64,000 nt of DNA from Gari tellinella. Its lineage: Eukaryota; Mollusca; Bivalvia; Cardiida; Psammobiidae. Both the position numbers and the translations under genes were made by a program. Below the pieces are notes generated by a model. The model was not told the DNA's origin. It did not search any database and saw nothing but the letters and a program-made list of their open reading frames with translations. Where the stretch lies: positions 682,001 to 746,000 of the forward strand of contig OV277857.1 in the NCBI GenBank assembly GCA_922989275.2, given 5' to 3'. This document shows positions 46,901 to 53,216 of the stretch, in pieces (position 1 is the stretch's first letter; each line of letters opens with the position of its first letter).

Positions 46901-49900
46901 CAAGGCTGTCTCGTTGAGATATGTCTCTTTGAGGCCTTATCACTAGGGCAACCTAAAAGAAGCTGTCTCTGCGAAGCCTAGACCTATCTACTATATCTGA
47001 GGTCTAGATACCCTCTAGACCTATCTACTATATGGCTTCAATGAAGCCGTCTCTCTGAGGTCTAGATACCCTCTAGACCTATCTACTATATGGCTTCAAT
47101 GAAGTCGTCTCTTTGAGGTCTAGATACCCTCTAGATCTACATACTATATGGCTTCAATGAAGCCGTCTCTCTGAGGTCTAGATACTCTCTAGACCTATCT
47201 ACTATATGGCTTCAATGAAGCCGTCTCTCTGAGGTCTAGATACCCTCTAGATCTACCTACTATATGGCTTCAATGAAGCCGTCTCTCTGAGGTCTAGATA
47301 CCCTCTAGATCTATCTACTATATGGCTTCAATGAAGCCGTCTCTCTGAGGTCTAGATACCCACTAGACCTATCTACTATATGGCTTCAATGAAGCCGTCT
47401 CTCTGAGGTCTAGATACCCTCTAGATCTACCTACTATATGGCTTCAATGAAGCCGTCTCTCTGAGGTCTAGATACCCTCTAGACCTAGACCTATCTACTA
47501 TATGGCTTCAATGAAGCCGTCTCTCTGAGGTCTAGATACCCTCTAGATCTACCTACTATATGGCTTCAATGAAGCAGTCTCTCTGAGGTCTAGATACCCT
47601 CTAGATCTACCTACTATATGGCTTCAATGAAGCCGTCTCTCTGAGGTCTAGATACCCATATAGTAGATAGGTCTAGAGGGTATCTAGACCTCAGAGAGAT
47701 GGCTTCATTGAAGCCATATAGTAGATGGCTTCAATGAAGACGTCTCTCTGAGGTCTAGATACCCTCTAGACCTATCTACTATATGGCTTCAATGAAGTCG
47801 TCTCTCTGAGGTCTAGATACCTTCTAGATCTACCTACTATATGGCTTCAATGAAGCCTAATGGTCCTATTTAATCCATAAGAGTACCTATATACAATTAG
47901 AACAAGTTTGAGAAAGATTGGATAAAAACTGTGGCCTCTAGAGTGTTAACACTTAAATTGTTCACGATGAACACCATACGACTTACATTCAAGGATTGCC
48001 AAAGATCATCCTTAGCAAGCTCAGATGAGTTAACTCTTTGAACCCTAGTCACACTGTATATGGATCATTGGCAAACAGTGTGCCTGTGAGGAGTACACTT
48101 GTCCTATGCAAATTAACAGTGTGGACCCTGATCAGAGGGCTCCTTAACTCTTTGAACCCTAGTCACGCATTTATGCGTCATTTGCAAACAGTGTATCTGT
48201 GAGGAGTACACTTGTCCTATGCAAACAGTGTAGACACTGATCAGAGGGCTCCTTAAGGAGCCCTCTGATCTGGGTCTTCACTGTTTGTCATAATGCCAAA
48301 CATTGACAAAACAACCCTTAAAAGTCAGAAATGGACTAGACTAAAATGGAATCTGGGATTATCCATTTGAATTTTCAGGGAGGAAAGAGTTAATTAAGGA
48401 GATCTCTGATCAGGGTCTACACTGTTTGTCATTTTGACATATATTGTAAAAGCAACCCTAAAAAATTTAAAAATGGACTAGACTAAATTGAAAACTAGAA
48501 TTGTCCATTTGAGGTTTCAGGGAGGAAAGGGTTTTGGCAGATGCAGGTAGCGAGCTCCCCCAACAGAAAATCAGTCCTCATGCACCCATGCCCAATATCA
48601 AGATCTCAAAAGATGGTGTTGAGAAGCTTCTAGCGAACTTAAACCCCCATAAGGCCGCTGGGCCTGATAAAATCAGACCAATAATCCTCAAAAATGCCCA
48701 TAAAGAATTTGCCCCTATCATTACAGAACTCTTTAGAAAATCTCTTGTGACCCACACCCTACCAGATATATGGAAAATGGCCAATGTCGCTCCCATATTC
48801 AAGAAAGGCTCCCGGTCAGACCCAGCCAACTACCGCCCGATCTCTCTAACCTGTATCCTGTGTAAAACCTTGGAGCACATAGTAGCTTCCAGCATAACCA
48901 AACACTTCACTAATAACAATCTCTTCTATGAGCTCCAGCATGGATTCAGGGAAAAGTGGTCATGTCAAACGCAACTTCTTATGCTGATAGACGATATCCT
49001 TCACTCTGTAAATCTCAAAAGCCAAGTAGATCTCATACTACTTGATTTTTCCAAGGCTTTTGACATGGTTAATCATGAAAAACTTCTGTACAAGCTCCAC
49101 TTTTATGGTATAAGAGACCAAACACTACAATGGATCAAGAGCTTCCTTGACAGCAGATCCCAGTCCGTTGTAGTAAATGGATCCTCCTCCTCCACTATCC
49201 CTGTATCCTCTGGAGTCCCTCAGGGCTCAGTTCTTGGCCCACTTCTTTTTCTAATCTACATTAATGACCTTCCTGAGCATGTCCAGTCTTCTACTGTGAG
49301 ATTATTTGCAGACGACACAGCAATCTATCTGTCTCTAACTGTCTCCTCTCACTCCAGCCTCCTACAGCACGATCTTAAACAACTTGAAATCTGGGAAAAA
49401 ACATGGGATATGGCCTTCAACCCGTCAAAGTGCCAAGTACTACAAATAACTAAACGCAGGACACCTATACCAACATACTATACTCTTCATAACACCACCC
49501 TTGACACAGTTAACGCAGCCAAATACTTAGGTGTCACTCTTTCCAATGATCTTTCATGGCACACACATATTGATAACATCACCAAAAAAGCAAATCAGAC
49601 ACTAGGTTTTCTCAGACGAAATATAAAAGTCCATTCTGAAAAGCTCAAAGCTGTAGCCTATAAGACACTTGTACGGCCGCAGCTGGAATACTGCTCAACT
49701 GTCTGGTCACCCCACACCAGCACCCTGATAGACCAACTTGAAGCAGTGCAGAGGAGAGCGGCTCGTTGGACTAAAAGGGACTACGGCCGTACATCCTCTG
49801 TAACTGATATGCTTAATGCACTAGAGTGGAGACGACTGGATCTCAGACGCGTTGATCAACGCCTGGTTATGTTCCAGAATATTCTGCATAACCAGGTAGC

Positions 49901-50565
49901 CATCCCACTTCCAAATTATTTGACCCCTCCCTCTAGACCCTCTCGAAAATCTCACTCACAGGCATTCCAATTCATACAAACCAAAACTGACTACCATAAA
50001 TTCTCCTTTTTCCCCAGAACAGTAGTCCAGTGGAATGCCCTACCATCTGACATTGTCACCCTGTCCGGCCCAGAGTTCAGTCTGGCTGTTAGCCAGATTG
50101 AACATGTCTCACCTTAAGTTCACCTGTCCTGTTTTTATCTATATTTTAACAAACTACTTTCTTATCTTTTAAACACTCCTTTTATATTTTCTTATTAATT
50201 TTCTCGGCATGTGACGCGCGTCAAAGTCTAGGTCCCCACAAGGGGTTTGACTAAAAGGAAGATAGATAGAAGTAAAAATCAGCCACCAGTGGCACCATAC
50301 TTCAACAATGCTATGAAGTTAAGATAATGCATGTGTCATTCGATTTGTCAACTATTTTTTATCTAATTTCCTGTAATTATATGCAGAGAAGATCTGTTGA
50401 CATTTTCAGTAAACTGCCAGATTTATGTACTGCACAACTTATCTCGTGAATATATATTTTTAATGAAACGTTCAAGTTCAAATAAGTGTACAGGTAAGTG
50501 ACGGTAAGACAATATTACCTCTTGTTCAGCGGTCTGACACGGACCGCAACCTTAACCGAAGTCAT
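25864..50565 (-). CDS. KIF16B: KIF16B-like kinesin-3, first 14 coding exons (gene continues to the left or is truncated)
   Basis: Plus-end microtubule motor; the family member KIF16B carries early endosomes through a C-terminal PX domain. Coding exons in transcript order: 50519-50565, 46367-46436, 45716-45844, 44585-44701, 43246-43331, 42561-42676, 40395-40464, 39482-39554, 38476-38543, 35934-36034, 34856-34984, 33995-34092, 33017-33091, 25864-25917. They total 1,233 nt (411 codons) with matching phases at every junction. Visible: N-terminal [12 protein letters not shown]-loop GQTGSGKT, switch [12 protein letters not shown], switch II LVDLAGSERA, the ISPADVNY and [13 protein letters not shown] blocks, then a neck helix [26 protein letters not shown] after switch II and the neck resemble KIF16B more than its relative STARD9. 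The FHA, coiled-coil and PX exons were not found. The start ATG has A at -3. Assignment to kinesin-3 is very secure; the KIF16B/STARD9 choice is an inference from remembered family sequences. Confidence 0.92.
26070..26312. mobile_element. family A element inserted into a family C element
   Basis: TTAA at 26066-26069 and 26313-26316; the host arms CACCTTGC and GCTGCGACCTG belong to a family C copy. Hairpin GGGCTCCTTAAGGAGCCC has TTAA at its own centre. Confidence 0.85.
26838..27338. mobile_element. TA-inserted element with CACTCAGCACAAAAAGAAAC ends
   Basis: 501 bp with inverted ends CACTCAGCACAAAAAGAAAC and (complement) CACTCAGTGCAAAAAGAAAC, flanked by TA at 26836-26837 and 27339-27340. Tc1/mariner-type target and ends; no transposase frame. 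A BamHI-centred hairpin (CAAACAGTTTGATCAGGATC) lies inside. Confidence 0.85.
27535..28063 (+). mobile_element. TTAA element carrying a tRNA-like gene, copy 2 (529 bp)
   Basis: TTAA at 27531-27534 and 28064-28067. Ends AGGGACTCGCAACCGG and CTGGTTGCGAGTCGCT. The host is the family A sequence CCATTTAAGGCTTCAGGG once the insert is removed. Confidence 0.88.
27839..27927 (+). tRNA. tRNA-like sequence inside the TTAA element, copy 2
   Basis: A box TGGTCCATTGG, B box GGGTTCGAATCCC, then nine T's shortly downstream. The T-arm and 3' strand CCACCAGAG are shared with the copy at 11029-11118 but the 5' half and anticodon region differ. Acceptor pairing is only four of seven, so an inactive or strongly diverged tRNA is likely. 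Confidence 0.4.
28196..28345. mobile_element. family D palindrome, truncated
   Basis: GACTACTCATTAAAACTATC paired with ATTCTAATGGGTAGTGAC. Better copies: 46075-46263, 56040-56232, 57225-57408, 63718-63897. Confidence 0.65.
28534..28651. mobile_element. 118-bp palindrome related to family E
   Basis: Left arm TTGACTTAAGAAATATTAAA, right arm TTAATATTTCTTAAGTCAA; centre CACCGCATTATGCGGTG. Its right arm is the unit amplified at 32647-32950. Confidence 0.75.
28658..32646. mobile_element. 3,989-bp DNA transposon with 25-bp perfect TIRs and a 16-bp motif repeated six times
   Basis: The terminal inverted repeats start CGGCTAAAACAAGGTATTTG and match over 25 bp. CTA is duplicated at 28655-28657 and 32647-32649, and removing the element restores GCCTACTCTG, the sequence seen at each repeat junction to the right. 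Inside, TGTAGTGTCCGTAACA occurs perfectly at 29248, 29790, 32092 and 32445 and inverted at 29401 and 30142. No transposase frame, so non-autonomous. 3-bp duplications occur in PIF/Harbinger and CACTA groups; the superfamily is not assigned. A family B copy is nested at 30638-30892. Confidence 0.88.
30638..30892. mobile_element. family B palindrome nested in the 3,989-bp element
   Basis: TAGCTTAAAGCAGGCTGAAA and CTTTCAAACTGCCTTAAG arms, centre CACCTTAAGGAAC; diverged from other copies. Confidence 0.65.
32647..32950 (+). repeat. 57-bp tandem repeat, five units plus a partial
   Basis: Units start CTACTCTGATCTGGATCC at 32647, 32704, 32761, 32818, 32875 and 32932 (partial). Each unit equals the right arm of the palindrome at 28534-28651; the first unit of the array is the piece left of the 3,989-bp transposon. 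Confidence 0.92.
33017..33091 (-). CDS. KIF16B: kinesin exon 13 (neck helix)
   Basis: 25 codons, [20 protein letters not shown] then IGGDI. Matches the conserved kinesin-3 neck following INKP. The next intron is 7.1 kb and holds the 3,989-bp transposon and the nested TTAA elements. Confidence 0.92.
33221..33515. mobile_element. family B element, left half shortened
   Basis: CCCATTACTCAATAGATACC to GGGGTAATGGGTTAA; GCATTCTGCTTTACTTTCAA arm present. Confidence 0.65.
33520..33760 (+). mobile_element. tRNA-derived SINE, plus strand
   Basis: A box TGGCTGAATGGTTA, B box GAGTTCAAATCCC, then a body with CGGATATTT, CCGGCTTGCAGAAG and TCTTCCACCACC. The body matches the SINE at 44841-45082. Similar central sequence is known from bivalve Meta-type SINEs. 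Confidence 0.65.
33770..33972. mobile_element. family B-like palindrome
   Basis: CCCTTTCCCTCATAGAAAC to GGGGTAACAG; arms AGCTTCAAGCAAGTTGAAAG and TTTTAACTTGCTTTAAG. Confidence 0.6.
33995..34092 (-). CDS. KIF16B: kinesin exon 12
   Basis: [20 protein letters not shown] then [12 protein letters not shown]: alpha-6 and the neck-linker start, closing the motor domain. Donor GAG|GTAAGC, phase 0. Confidence 0.95.
34143..34344. mobile_element. palindromic element with CAGTCGAACTTCGATATCTC ends
   Basis: Central palindrome AAAACGTGGCTTTGCCACGTTTT; right end GAGATATCGAAGTTAGACTG. A second copy is at 52563-52757. TA borders suggest a Tc1/mariner origin. Confidence 0.75.
34492..34740. mobile_element. 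family B element, diverged
   Basis: CCTTTACTCCATAGCCTGC at the left, TATGGAATAAAAGGATTAA at the right; arms GCAGGTTGAAAGTAAAG present. Confidence 0.65.
34856..34984 (-). CDS. KIF16B: kinesin exon 11
   Basis: Encodes loop 12 [16 protein letters not shown] with several lysines, then [19 protein letters not shown]. In kinesin-3 motors this loop is the lysine-rich K-loop. Ends phase 1. Confidence 0.95.
35188..35352. mobile_element. long-hairpin element, AATTCATACCAGTGTTC arms
   Basis: AATTCATACCAGTGTTCTAT paired with ATAGAACACTGGTATGAATT; centre CACTCGGCCTAAAGGCCTCGTG. A second copy is at 60063-60234. Confidence 0.75.
35392..35550. mobile_element. family B element, short form
   Basis: CCCATTACCCCATAGACTG to GTACAGTAAAGGGTTAA; palindrome GCAGAATGCACCTACAGGTA. 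Confidence 0.65.
35576..35842. repeat. family H fragment
   Basis: AAATTAGGTCAAGGTCAAAA, GGCAACAACTGTATAAGTAT and the GTCAGGGGCATAAA end. Lies just left of kinesin exon 10. Confidence 0.55.
35934..36034 (-). CDS. KIF16B: kinesin exon 10
   Basis: [18 protein letters not shown] then [20 protein letters not shown] is the alpha-4 microtubule-binding block; ATGATG is the kinesin-3 variant. Ends phase 1. Confidence 0.95.
36153..36404. mobile_element. family B element, complete
   Basis: CCCATTATACCCAATAGC at TTAA to GGGGTAATAGG at TTAA; palindrome GCCTTAAGGCGCATTATGC. Directly followed by a family A copy sharing the TTAA. Confidence 0.78.
36405..36652. mobile_element. family A element, inverted
   Basis: CTCTTTCCTCCCTAAAACC at the left, CTAGGGTTCAAAGGG at TTAA on the right. 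Centre AGGGCTCCTATCGGAGTCCT. Confidence 0.78.
36748..38338. mobile_element. 1,591-bp DNA transposon with CCGTATTTTCTCGCGTATAA ends
   Basis: 21-bp perfect terminal repeats starting CCGTATTTTCTCGCGTATAA, flanked by TA on both sides. Subterminal CGTCTTATAAGAG repeats lie near both ends. No transposase frame remains. The right flank is the 3' half of a family B element, so the host was a family B copy. The TA target suggests the Tc1/mariner/pogo group. Confidence 0.82.
38476..38543 (-). CDS. KIF16B: kinesin exon 9 (switch II start)
   Basis: Encodes [14 protein letters not shown] then IHLVDLAG. The Ser of DLAGSE is split across the intron (AG|T). Confidence 0.94.
38590..38800. mobile_element. family B copy with a family E remnant at its centre
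   Basis: ATAGTTCCAGTTTATACC and GTTTAAAGCAGGCTGAAAGT, then a 33-bp family E end (GAGTGGCAGGCTAAGGG) at 38758-38790 between two TTAA. Confidence 0.65.
39080..39445 (-). mobile_element. family G fragment
   Basis: One and a half units with GACCAAGTTTCAAAAGATTG, then the terminal stretch ACATAATACGTCTCGTCTGA and a GACGTACAAAA end. Lies within 40 bases of kinesin exon 8. Confidence 0.6.
39482..39554 (-). CDS. KIF16B: kinesin exon 8 (switch I)
   Basis: [20 protein letters not shown] and VFTQ. SSRSH is the switch I core. The donor is CAG|GCAAGT, a non-canonical GC donor with otherwise strong U1 complementarity. Only this donor keeps phase 0 with exon 9. Confidence 0.94.
39882..40131. mobile_element. 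family B-like element
   Basis: CCTTTCCCCCAAAGAAGTG to AAAGGGGTAAAGGG; arms TTTAAAGCAAGTTGAAAG and CTTTTAAACTACTTC. A family E-type element follows, sharing the TTAA. Confidence 0.6.
40137..40356. mobile_element. family E-type palindrome at TTAA
   Basis: CCCATTTCATGCGGGATACA to ACCCAGCATACAATGGG; centre CAGGCCCCACATTGTGGGGCCTG. Confidence 0.75.
40395..40464 (-). CDS. KIF16B: kinesin exon 7
   Basis: [20 protein letters not shown] and NAV, the alpha-3 region before switch I. The donor CAG|GTCTGT is weak, but phases on both sides fit the neighbouring exons. Confidence 0.88.
41957..42115 (+). repeat. 159-bp unit in the GGACGGAC tract, copy 2
   Basis: Three mismatches to 11749-11907. TTGTTGGGTA then three TACCCAACA. 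Confidence 0.85.
42121..42240 (+). repeat. second inverted module: TTGTGGGGTT then three AACCCCACA
   Basis: One forward TTGTGGGGTTTTTT at 42132 and three inverted copies (about 42172, 42194, 42216), the same plan as the neighbouring 159-bp unit but different sequence. Includes CCCTAACCCTAA. Confidence 0.7.
42561..42676 (-). CDS. KIF16B: kinesin exon 6
   Basis: [16 protein letters not shown] followed by [14 protein letters not shown], both hallmark kinesin-3 motor blocks. Ends phase 1. Confidence 0.95.
42750..43170. mobile_element. two adjacent family B elements
   Basis: A partial copy to about 42915 (GCACCTTAGGGTGCATTCTG centre) and a complete copy 42917-43169 (CCCATAGCCGCTTTCTAG to GGGTTAATGGG). 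Confidence 0.7.
43246..43331 (-). CDS. KIF16B: kinesin exon 5
   Basis: [20 protein letters not shown] and on to RTEV, the alpha-2 helix after the P-loop. Ends with two bases of a Cys codon completed in the next exon. Confidence 0.92.
43425..43642. mobile_element. family B element
   Basis: Palindrome GCAGAATGTGCCTTAAGGCA with long arms; ends ATAGGGTAATGGATTAA. Confidence 0.7.
44312..44560. mobile_element. family A element, complete, TTAA both sides
   Basis: CCCTTTGAACCCTAGTCCCG to CAGGGAGGAAAGAG. Hairpin GGGCTCCTTAAGGAGCCC. Lies only about 25 bases from kinesin exon 4. Confidence 0.85.
44585..44701 (-). CDS. KIF16B: kinesin exon 4 (P-loop)
   Basis: 39 codons with [20 protein letters not shown]: the nucleotide-binding P-loop GQTGSGKT is intact. 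Phase 0 at both ends. A palindromic TTAA element lies directly downstream at 44312-44560. Confidence 0.96.
44841..45082 (-). mobile_element. tRNA-derived SINE with perfect 13-bp target duplication
   Basis: Minus strand: A box near CTTACACCACTAAGC, B box GAGTTCGAATCCC, body with GGATATTTCATGTGGGGAAG, CTTGCGGAAGGTCGGTGG and TCTTCCTCCACC, then TGAAAGCGACGTAAAAT and an A-rich tail. GATAGAAATCAGA occurs exactly at 44828-44840 and 45083-45095. The conserved body resembles bivalve Meta-type SINEs. LINE-mobilised, recent by its intact duplication. Confidence 0.85.
45184..45680. mobile_element. two adjacent family B elements
   Basis: First copy CCCATTACCCCATAGTCTG to GGGGTAATGGGG; second with palindrome GCAGAATGCGCCTTAAGGCG. 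Between kinesin exons 3 and 4. Confidence 0.7.
45716..45844 (-). CDS. KIF16B: kinesin exon 3
   Basis: 43 codons including [12 protein letters not shown] and ERYHDQET, matching the strand that leads to the P-loop region. Acceptor CGCAG, donor GTGAGT, phase 0 at both ends. Confidence 0.92.
46075..46263. mobile_element. family D palindrome
   Basis: CCAGATAAGGAGGAGTAAAC at the left and ACTCCCCTTATTTGGAGC at the right; centre TTAGAAGCGTCCCTTCAAGA. Confidence 0.7.
46367..46436 (-). CDS. KIF16B: kinesin exon 2
   Basis: Completes the split Arg codon, then [20 protein letters not shown]. Typical kinesin-3 segment between beta-1 and the first insertion loop. Donor AAG|GTAGGT. Confidence 0.92.
46980..47862 (+). 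repeat. 58-bp minisatellite with one inverted block
   Basis: About 14 units of 58 bp containing CTCTGAGGTCTAGATACCC and TATATGGCTTCAATGAAGCC. Units are nearly identical; degenerate forerunners lie at 46830-46980. The segment at about 47654-47722 is inverted and then the array resumes in the original direction. Inside kinesin intron 1. Confidence 0.92.
47880..48030 (+). repeat. family F 3' fragment
   Basis: GTTTGAGAAAGATTGGATAA and GTGGCCTCTAGAGTG match the array of the element at 2389-3610; ends in a worn hairpin. Confidence 0.6.
48033..48531. mobile_element. family A element with another family A element at its centre
   Basis: The outer copy is interrupted in its GGGCTCC|TTAA centre by the inner copy 48148-48389 (TTAA at 48144-48147 and 48390-48393). 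The outer right end abuts the LINE. Confidence 0.82.
48532..50275 (+). mobile_element. 5'-truncated non-LTR retrotransposon (LINE)
   Basis: Begins abruptly in the last TTAA of a family A element. Contains a reverse transcriptase frame and an AT-rich 3' part ending in a CCCCACAAGGGG hairpin and a short GATAGATAGA tract. The 5' region with an endonuclease is missing, as is usual after incomplete reverse transcription. Confidence 0.85.
48534..50117 (+). CDS. LINE reverse transcriptase, 527 codons, intact frame
   Basis: RNA-directed DNA polymerase of a jockey/CR1-like LINE. Visible blocks: [51 protein letters not shown] (motif A Asp), [20 protein letters not shown] (motif B), LFADDTAIY (catalytic FADD), [17 protein letters not shown], then [12 protein letters not shown] and a C-terminal region to EHVSP. 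No frameshift or stop, so the insertion is young. The apurinic endonuclease is not present, and the first ATG is probably not the natural start. The precise clade needs a phylogeny. Confidence 0.92.
   Translation: MADAGSELPQQKISPHAPMPNIKISKDGVEKLLANLNPHKAAGPDKIRPIILKNAHKEFAPIITELFRKSLVTHTLPDIWKMANVAPIFKKGSRSDPANYRPISLTCILCKTLEHIVASSITKHFTNNNLFYELQHGFREKWSCQTQLLMLIDDILHSVNLKSQVDLILLDFSKAFDMVNHEKLLYKLHFYGIRDQTLQWIKSFLDSRSQSVVVNGSSSSTIPVSSGVPQGSVLGPLLFLIYINDLPEHVQSSTVRLFADDTAIYLSLTVSSHSSLLQHDLKQLEIWEKTWDMAFNPSKCQVLQITKRRTPIPTYYTLHNTTLDTVNAAKYLGVTLSNDLSWHTHIDNITKKANQTLGFLRRNIKVHSEKLKAVAYKTLVRPQLEYCSTVWSPHTSTLIDQLEAVQRRAARWTKRDYGRTSSVTDMLNALEWRRLDLRRVDQRLVMFQNILHNQVAIPLPNYLTPPSRPSRKSHSQAFQFIQTKTDYHKFSFFPRTVVQWNALPSDIVTLSGPEFSLAVSQIEHVSP
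50519..50565 (-). CDS. KIF16B: kinesin exon 1 (start codon)
   Basis: Encodes [15 protein letters not shown] plus two bases of an Arg codon, the beta-1 strand of the motor. The donor is AG|GTAATA. The sequence upstream on the transcript strand is AT-rich with a TCACGTGA E-box near 50,690. Confidence 0.93.
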
Positions 50566-50760
50566 CTTTGAGTCGATGGAGTTCGGAAAATAACTTCAAA
50601 AAATCAACTTAACGGCAAAAACAACTAGTTTTGCTCCAGGTGTTGTAATAAAATATTTCCTTTCCACCATTTTGTTTACAACGTATCACGTGACGATGAC
50701 TATGGTTGGGCTAAAACGTGGGTCTGGGTAAAAACGGCAGGCGGATGTTATCTGATATTT
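50566..50760 (-). promoter_or_regulatory. likely kinesin 5'UTR/promoter-proximal region
   Basis: Directly upstream of the kinesin ATG. Contains a TCACGTGA E-box (about 50,690) and, on the transcript strand, AAAATGGTGG, which resembles a YY1 site. No TATA box at a fixed distance. The assignment rests on position and these motifs only. Confidence 0.35.
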
Positions 50761-50885
50761 ATTTTAATTGCATTTTTCATTATATCTATATATATCTGTA
50801 CACATTTTTAAATCTAAATTTTACATTTTAAAATTAAATTTAGTCTACCATGTTATCTAGCAATAGTTCTCATTGAATAAATTTT

Positions 50886-51165
50886 GTTTGTTTGTTTCTG
50901 TATACTCATGCTACACACCCCTTTCGGGTATTACAAGCAGGGGCACTTTTTAGGTGCACCATTGGTACTGTACCCGGCCGGTCACTTTATCCTGACACCG
51001 ACGAACCAGCTGTAATGCTAGCCCGAAATCCTGAGTGCTACAAAGGACAATATGAAGGAGGGAAGCCATTACTACCAATTTTTAAGTGTTTGATTTGACC
51101 TGGCAGGGGATTGAACCCACAACCTCCCGCACTGCAAGCAGACGCTCTACCGCTATTTAAATTGC
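50886..51165 (-). mobile_element. tRNA-derived SINE (CORE-like), minus strand
   Basis: Minus strand: GGTAGAGCGTCTGCTTGCAG (A-box side), GTGGGTTCAATCCCC (B box), ACTTAAAAATTGGTAGTA, GCTTCCCTCC, GCACTCAGGATTTCGGG, and an (ACAA)n tail near 50,886. It lies upstream of the kinesin start codon. Confidence 0.7.
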
Positions 51166-51233
51166 CACGCAGTCGGTATATGGTGAACATTTGGGAAAGA
51201 AAGATTGACAGCCGGGCATCCGTTAGATATAGA

Positions 51234-51476
51234 TTAACCCTTATCATGCGTGACTTGGCTAACATTTGCAAACAGTCTGGATCCAGATCATAACAATTAC
51301 ATGGTGTCTGATTTGGATACAAACTGTGTGGCACCAGGAACGTATATTAGATACGTTCCTGGTGGCACTCATACTGAAATTTTTCTGCAGTTTAAGAAAA
51401 ATAATAAAAAAAGATTTTGATTTATTTTGCAGAAGATATATTTGAAGCAGACAACAATTCAGCATGATAAGGGTTA
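51234..51476. mobile_element. family E-type element at TTAA
   Basis: CCCTTATCATGCGTGACTTG to CAGCATGATAAGGG; contains a second hairpin ACGTATATTAGATACGT in one arm. Confidence 0.75.
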
Positions 51477-51484
51477 AAAAAAAC

Positions 51485-52030
51485 CTGGTGTCACAGTAAT
51501 TTAAGTGACAAATGCCCCCTGTTCAATGAAATTTTTTTGACTTTGTATCAAAACTCGATTTTGTCAAGTGTTGTCAAGTGACAAGAACGGTTTCACAGCA
51601 AGTGCATGAAAATGTACATCATCGAAACAAGTTTTTTTCTAGATTTTTTAACCAGAAGTATAGCCAATGTTGAATTAACTCTATTGGACCTCTAAATGAC
51701 CTTGACCTTTGTTTGACATGACCCAAGTTGTATAGAGCTCAAGAGCTTCTTGTACATGTTCCACTCAATATAAAGTCTTAATCCCACTCAGTTCCAAAGT
51801 TGAGGCCAATGTTAAATTCATCCTATTTTACCTCTAAAAGACCTTGACCTTTGTTAGACATGGCCCAAGATGAAGTTGTACTGAGCTAAAGAGCTTCCTG
51901 AGGGTACATATGCCAAATTTAAAGTCTCTATCCTATGTAGTTCCAAAGTTATGGCCAAGGTTAAAGTTGTGTACATACAAACAGACCAAAAAACAATATG
52001 CCCCAACTAACTCGTGCCGGGGCATAAAAA
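51485..52030 (+). mobile_element. GGGGCAT-ended element with three decayed 130-bp units
   Basis: GACCTTGACCTTTGTTTGAC and CCAAAGTTGAGGCCAATGTT recur; ends CTAACTCGTGCCGGGGCAT then A's. Similar units at 58720-58950. Confidence 0.55.
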
Positions 52031-52044
52031 AGGCAGTATGCACA

Positions 52045-52212
52045 ATAAAATATATCAGAACTGCCTCCGAGGTTATAAATCTTTTGACTCGAGTCTAAAC
52101 TTGTTGCCAAGCATTTGATTGGTCAGATTTGAGCCTAGGCTCAAATCTGACCAATCAAACGCTTGGGAACACACTCAGACTCAACTAAAACGCTTTATAA
52201 CCTCGGAGCCTG
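52045..52212. mobile_element. palindrome with CCGAGGTTATAAA ends
   Basis: CATTTGATTGGTCAGATTTG paired with CAAATCTGACCAATCAAACG; a second copy with a shortened centre is at 58944-59070. Confidence 0.72.
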
Positions 52213-52562
52213 GTCTATCAAGCCGCATGCGTATTGAAACGAGCTAGCAAGCGTGTAACTAGACAGGCAAGCTTAAGGGAAAGAACAATTTGATGGGACT
52301 CACAGAAGACAAAAGGGCCATTGGCCCCGTTGATATCACTCACCTAAGTAACAGTGATATATTGACAATGGGGCATATATTAAGAGAGACAGATCTATAT
52401 TTGACATTATTTGTTAATCTGTTTCTAACTGAATGGCAAACTACTGAAACCAGAGTACAAAAATATTTCAGACTATTTTGTCTGATAGAAATATTTTTAT
52501 TACATGATGCACAGACTCCTGACTGGCAGTGACCAGTCTCATCATGCAAGCTCTTTTCATAT

Positions 52563-52757
52563 ACAGTCAAACTTCGATATCTCAAACTCGCTTAATTCCA
52601 ACTATCCGATTTGTCGACACATGAATTGCATTATTTCATGCTCGGTTAAGTCAAACATACCCGTATTTCAAATTTAAAACGTGGCTAAGCCACGTTTTAA
52701 CTTTGAAATACGGGTACGTTCAACAAAACCTAGTTTGAGATATCGAAGTTCAACTGT
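52563..52757. mobile_element. second copy of the CAGTCAAACTTCGATATCTC palindrome
   Basis: Same ends and centre (ACGTGGCTAAGCCACGT) as 34143-34344. Confidence 0.75.
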
Positions 52758-53216
52758 GAAATTTCATATCACTAGCATCAGTAGAACTGGAGTTATCTTC
52801 CGGACAAGAAAACATGACAAAGGGGAATACCTTGAATAATATTTATGCCAGAGTTATGTTCCTTGCAAATGGCATTTCCTCTCATCGAGTTCTTTCCATA
52901 TATGAAATTAAATTTCACCAGCGTTAGCAGAACTGGAGTTATCTTCAAGACAAAATGTGTAACAGACAGACAGACAGATAGATAGGAAAAGAATGATTTG
53001 AGTCTTTTTGACAGGCACGCAATAGATATTCAATGTAGTAGAAAAGACTGGCAAACATTGAAATATATAAATGAGGCCAGTCATGGCCAGTTGAACTCTA
53101 TATAATCTAATGGGCACCAGTCTTTTGTGCACTGTGCCTGTATTGTTGTTCTTTCTAACATTTGCTTGCCTTTTACTCAAACCCCATAATCCTGACATTC
53201 CTTATGCTATTAACCC

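Noticed and set aside
46980..47862. Regular 58-bp repeats could suggest a CRISPR array.
   Set aside because: There are no unique spacers; the whole unit repeats, and this is an animal intron.
33971..50565. A processed or decayed kinesin pseudogene.
   Set aside because: All exons have splice sites and consistent phases over 411 codons with no stop, and all catalytic motor motifs are intact.
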